A program made the translations under genes and the position numbers. From an uncultured Lachnospiraceae bacterium (GTDB taxonomy: Bacteria; Bacillota; Clostridia; Lachnospirales; Lachnospiraceae): a stretch of DNA of 64,000 nt. Below are positions 61,433-64,000 of the stretch, in pieces. A model generated the notes under the pieces. It was not told the origin of the DNA and did no database searches. It was given only the letters and a program-made list of their open reading frames with translations. Positions within the stretch are counted from its first letter, which is position 1; each line of letters opens with the position of its first letter. The DNA lies in assembly GCA_910585555.1 (NCBI GenBank), contig CAJUFU010000004.1, forward strand, positions 3,960-67,959. Direction: 5' to 3'.

Positions 61433-61692
61433 TGTCGTAGGGCACGGAAATTTATTCTAAAAAGAGGCAAATTAATTTTGCTACGACATAGAAAAATAAG
61501 ACCTTGCATCGAGAGATGCGGGGTCTTATTTTTGTCTAACGACTATCCTTTCCCTTGCATAAACACTGGATTTGTAGGAACGTTCTGCACAGAATCACCA
61601 TGGAGTAGGGGCAACTAGGGCGAAAGCCCGACAGGATAAAACAAATTGCCTTTTTGTGCCCTTTATAGAAAAAATTTCCGTGCCCTACGACA
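61433..61692. mobile_element. 260-bp inverted-repeat segment (transposon end or miniature element)
   Basis: TGTCGTAGGGCACGGAAATTT (61433-61453) is repeated as its exact reverse complement at 61672-61692, with looser similarity for about 20 more bases. A shorter inverted copy (CTACGACA) is at 61481-61488. TGG occurs immediately outside both ends (61430-61432, 61693-61695). The segment lies 16 bases after the ppdK stop and contains the terminator at 61498. It may be a miniature element, or the left end of the Tn7-like transposon that follows, which also would begin with TGT. Confidence 0.6.
61498..61532 (+). terminator. rho-independent terminator after ppdK
   Basis: AAGACCTTGCATC (61498-61510) pairs with GATGCGGGGTCTT (61515-61527), 13 bp with two T-G pairs, loop GAGA, then ATTTTTG. 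It lies within the inverted-repeat segment but is well placed to end the ppdK transcript. Apart from these repeats, 61417-61881 holds no supported gene. Confidence 0.75.
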
Positions 61693-61881
61693 TGGTGATA
61701 TTTCCTGAATGTGTTTTTGGGAGAATGAGGATTGGCTTGGAATCCTTGTAAATAGGGACTTTGAGAGGATTACCATTTCCCAAAAATGAGAGAAAAATTC
61801 CCCAAAAGTGATCAGATTGCATTTTGGGGAGGTATTTTTGGGAAACTGGCAGGATGTTCCCGGATGGGAGGCTTTGCGAGG

Positions 61882-62229
61882 ATGAGGAAAAAGAATTTTA
61901 AGGGGCGGTGTGAAAAGAGGATGATCGGAAAGTGTACTGAGGTTTGCAGGACGTATGATGCGATTCAGTATGCTTATGCCGATCTTCTGCAGGCGAGTGA
62001 TGATGTGAAGGAGATCAGGTGCAATGTATCGCTGGATGGATTGGATATTGGAGAGTATACTTCGGATTTTTTATGTACAAAGACAGACGGTGATCTGATG
62101 GTACGGGAGTGTGTGTTTCGTAAGTTCTTGACAAAGCCTCTGACTGTGAAGCTGCTGGATGTTTCAAGAGAGTATTGGATCAGGCATGGGGTTACAGATT
62201 GGGGGTTGGTCATTGATGAAGAAGTATGA
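61882..62229 (+). CDS. tnsA: Tn7-like transposase subunit TnsA (short form)
   Basis: 115-residue endonuclease of the TnsA family, which cuts the 5' ends of Tn7-like transposons. The core is GRCEKRMIGKCTEVCRTYD, then the PD-(D/E)XK-like YTSDFLCTKTDGDLMVRECV, and the C-terminal LLDVSREYWIRHGVTDWGLVID. It corresponds to the catalytic domain only and lacks the C-terminal domain of Tn7 TnsA. ATG 61882 has GGGAGG ten bases upstream; the frame is open from 61786 but that part has no family similarity. Overlaps tnsB by 14 bases. Confidence 0.8.
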   Translation: MRKKNFKGRCEKRMIGKCTEVCRTYDAIQYAYADLLQASDDVKEIRCNVSLDGLDIGEYTSDFLCTKTDGDLMVRECVFRKFLTKPLTVKLLDVSREYWIRHGVTDWGLVIDEEV

Positions 62230-64000
62230 TCTGCTGCGAACTGGTGACAGTATTATCAGAGTATTGGAGATTCAGGATGATAGAATCCTCGTGATTGACT
62301 GTATCAAACATTCTATGCCTGTGTGGGTAGAAGTTAAATCATTGAAGTCTGAATCACTGCGAACTGAATTGTTTCATCCTGGGATGTTAGAGTCTGGAAT
62401 GTCGGAGTCTGAGACATCGGAGTTTTATTCTCAGTGTTCTGGAAAAGAAGTATCTGTGTGTACTGATGATGAGTTGTTTGAGGCTACGGGATTTACCTGT
62501 ATTCATATAGATGTTTTAGATGTAGACCAGAGGAAGGTTATGTATGAACGTTATACGATGATCACACCGATTCTTCCTTTTATAGCAGATGAAAAGATGC
62601 GATCTAAACTGATCTGTTCTGTAGCAGAAGAGCATCATGTATCAAAACAGACGATCAGGAATTATCTCTGTCTATATTTGTCTTATCTGGATGTGACGGT
62701 TCTTGCTCCGAAGAAGAGGAAGAATGATCGAGAACTGACACAGGACGAAAAGAATATAAGATGGGCGTTGAATAAGTTTTTCTATACAACAAAGAAGCAA
62801 TCTCTTATGACTGCATACACCATGATGCTCAAGGAGAAGTATTGTGATGCTATGGGTGTATTGGCAGAAGAATATCCTTCCTTCTATCAGTTCCGTTATT
62901 TCTATCGTAAGACAAGAAAGATGCAGAACTTCTATATTTCAAGAGATGGATTGAAGAACTACCAGAGAAACAACAGACCACTTACAGGAGAGGGAGTACA
63001 GGAGTTTGCTCCTGCTGTCGGTGTAGGGATGCTGGATGCGACGGTGTGTGATATTTATCTGATTAATAAGGAAGGAAATCTGGTTGGCAGACCGATTTTG
63101 ACTGCATGTATTGATGCTTACAGTGGTCTTTGCTGTGGGTATTCTCTTTCGTGGGAAGGTGGAGTATACAGTCTTAGGGGATTGATGCTGAATATCATAG
63201 CAGATAAAGTGGCATGGTGTAAGAGGTTTGGTATTTCCATTCAAAAGGAAGATTGGGATTGTGACAGGCTTCCCGGTACATTTGTTACTGATATGGGGAG
63301 TGAATATAAATCGGAGAACTTTGAACAGATTGCAGAGCTGGGTGTTACTGTTGTCAATCTTCCTTCCTATAGACCAGAACTGAAAGGATTGGTAGAGAAG
63401 TTTTTTGATCTGCTACAGGGGATGTATAAAAAGCATTTAAAGGGTAAGGGCGTGATCGAACCTGATTATCAGGAGAGAGGGGCACATGATTACCGTAAAG
63501 ATGCCTGCTTGACTATGATGGATTTTGAGAAGATTATTCTACATTGTATGATCTATTATAATTCAAAACGGATCATAGAAAACTTTCCTTATACAGAAGC
63601 TATGATAGATGCACAGGTGAAACCTTATGCGTCCTGTATCTGGGAATGGGGTAAATCACTGATCGGAGCTAATCTAATAAATGTAGACTGTAGAGAATTG
63701 ATACTTACATTACTTCCAAGAACTACTGGAAGATTTGGGCGAACAGGATTGAAGGTAAATAAACTGCGTTATTACTGTGAGGGATATACAGAACAGTATC
63801 TATCTGGTGGTACTGTGACAGTGGCTTATAACCCGGAGGATGTGACCTCTGTATGGGTAATAGAGAATGGGGTGTATACAGAGTTTGTTTTGATAGAATC
63901 CCGTTTTCAGGGTAAAGACCTTACAGAAGTGCAGGAGATACAGAGCAGTCAGAAGGACATTGCCAAGAGTGAAATGAGAAATAATTTACAGGCGCAGATT
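62216..64000 (+). CDS. tnsB: Tn7-like DDE transposase TnsB, 3' truncated by the window end
   Basis: The first 595 codons without a stop; the gene runs off the window. TnsB performs 3'-end cleavage and strand transfer. The N-terminal ~250 residues are DNA-binding with helix-turn-helix elements (AEEHHVSKQTIRNYL). The RNase-H catalytic domain has D274 (GMLDATVCDIY), D359 (FVTDMGSEYKS) and E394 (GLVEKFFDLLQG), a D-D-35-E arrangement typical of Mu/Tn7 transposases. A Mu-type beta-barrel C-terminal domain follows (LKVNKLRYYCEGYTEQYL). Intact in this stretch. tnsC and targeting genes would lie further right. Confidence 0.88.
   Translation, partial: MKKYDLLRTGDSIIRVLEIQDDRILVIDCIKHSMPVWVEVKSLKSESLRTELFHPGMLESGMSESETSEFYSQCSGKEVSVCTDDELFEATGFTCIHIDVLDVDQRKVMYERYTMITPILPFIADEKMRSKLICSVAEEHHVSKQTIRNYLCLYLSYLDVTVLAPKKRKNDRELTQDEKNIRWALNKFFYTTKKQSLMTAYTMMLKEKYCDAMGVLAEEYPSFYQFRYFYRKTRKMQNFYISRDGLKNYQRNNRPLTGEGVQEFAPAVGVGMLDATVCDIYLINKEGNLVGRPILTACIDAYSGLCCGYSLSWEGGVYSLRGLMLNIIADKVAWCKRFGISIQKEDWDCDRLPGTFVTDMGSEYKSENFEQIAELGVTVVNLPSYRPELKGLVEKFFDLLQGMYKKHLKGKGVIEPDYQERGAHDYRKDACLTMMDFEKIILHCMIYYNSKRIIENFPYTEAMIDAQVKPYASCIWEWGKSLIGANLINVDCRELILTLLPRTTGRFGRTGLKVNKLRYYCEGYTEQYLSGGTVTVAYNPEDVTSVWVIENGVYTEFVLIESRFQGKDLTEVQEIQSSQKDIAKSEMRNNLQAQI

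Noticed and set aside
1..64000. tRNA and rRNA genes
   Set aside because: I looked for cloverleaf and T-loop patterns in the intergenic stretches and saw none; a tRNAscan run would settle it.

Overview
The window looks like chromosome of a Gram-positive gut-type anaerobe of the Lachnospiraceae (Clostridia, Bacillota). The evidence is strong AGGAGG ribosome sites, sigma-A promoters of the TTGACA-17-TATAAT type, lipoproteins in place of periplasmic proteins, pyruvate phosphate dikinase, an ABC-F/PHP/HAD cluster, a complete folate operon and the gene order rimP-nusA-rnpM-ylxQ-infB-rbfA-nrnA-truB-ribF ... rpsO-pnp. The assignment rests on gene content and order, not on a marker search. The first 20 bases are an exact Illumina adapter end, so the window starts at a raw contig end.

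Layout. 1-3271: a GntP-type permease without its 5' end faces a multi-membrane DUF6020-like protein. 3426-12101: translation and RNA operon from rimP to ribF, behind a hairpin leader. 12143-17893: Na/Pi symporter, an NlpC/P60 wall hydrolase behind a WalR-like box, rpsO and pnp. 18087-21251 (mostly minus strand): pyrI-pyrB, a nitroreductase, a PH-domain protein and a small membrane protein. 21291-24896: folC-folE-folP-folBK. 24953-34991: anchored DUF5050 protein, chorismate mutase/prephenate dehydratase, DUF815 ATPase, ppx-ppk1 (polyphosphate), maf and a small acidic protein, then a minus-strand HAD/PHP/ABC-F operon that ends at 36634.

Accessory part. 37.9-43.0 kb is an AT-rich island with a small helix-turn-helix gene, a 1005-residue type IIG restriction-modification protein and a 542-residue separate methyltransferase, the architecture of Eco57I. 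It sits between an unrecognised gene and a two-component system (43011-45072). From 45.4 to 57.6 kb lies a surface and signalling block: chemoreceptor, two small lipoproteins, two tandem lipoproteins that fuse a propeller-like region to an ABC solute-binding domain, two sugar-type permeases without an ATPase, and an orphan membrane-fusion adaptor. A direct repeat TTAGAGA-N4-TTAGAGA, always 9 bases before a -10 element, occurs at the promoters of the response regulator and of both small lipoproteins. It probably marks a small regulon of this OmpR-type regulator and is the most interesting new signal here.

Right end. After a GDPD phosphodiesterase and ppdK, the last 2.5 kb carry tnsA and the first 595 codons of tnsB of a Tn7-like transposon, with intact DDE residues. 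Just after ppdK there is a 260-bp segment bounded by inverted repeats that start with TGT. It may be the transposon end or a separate miniature element.
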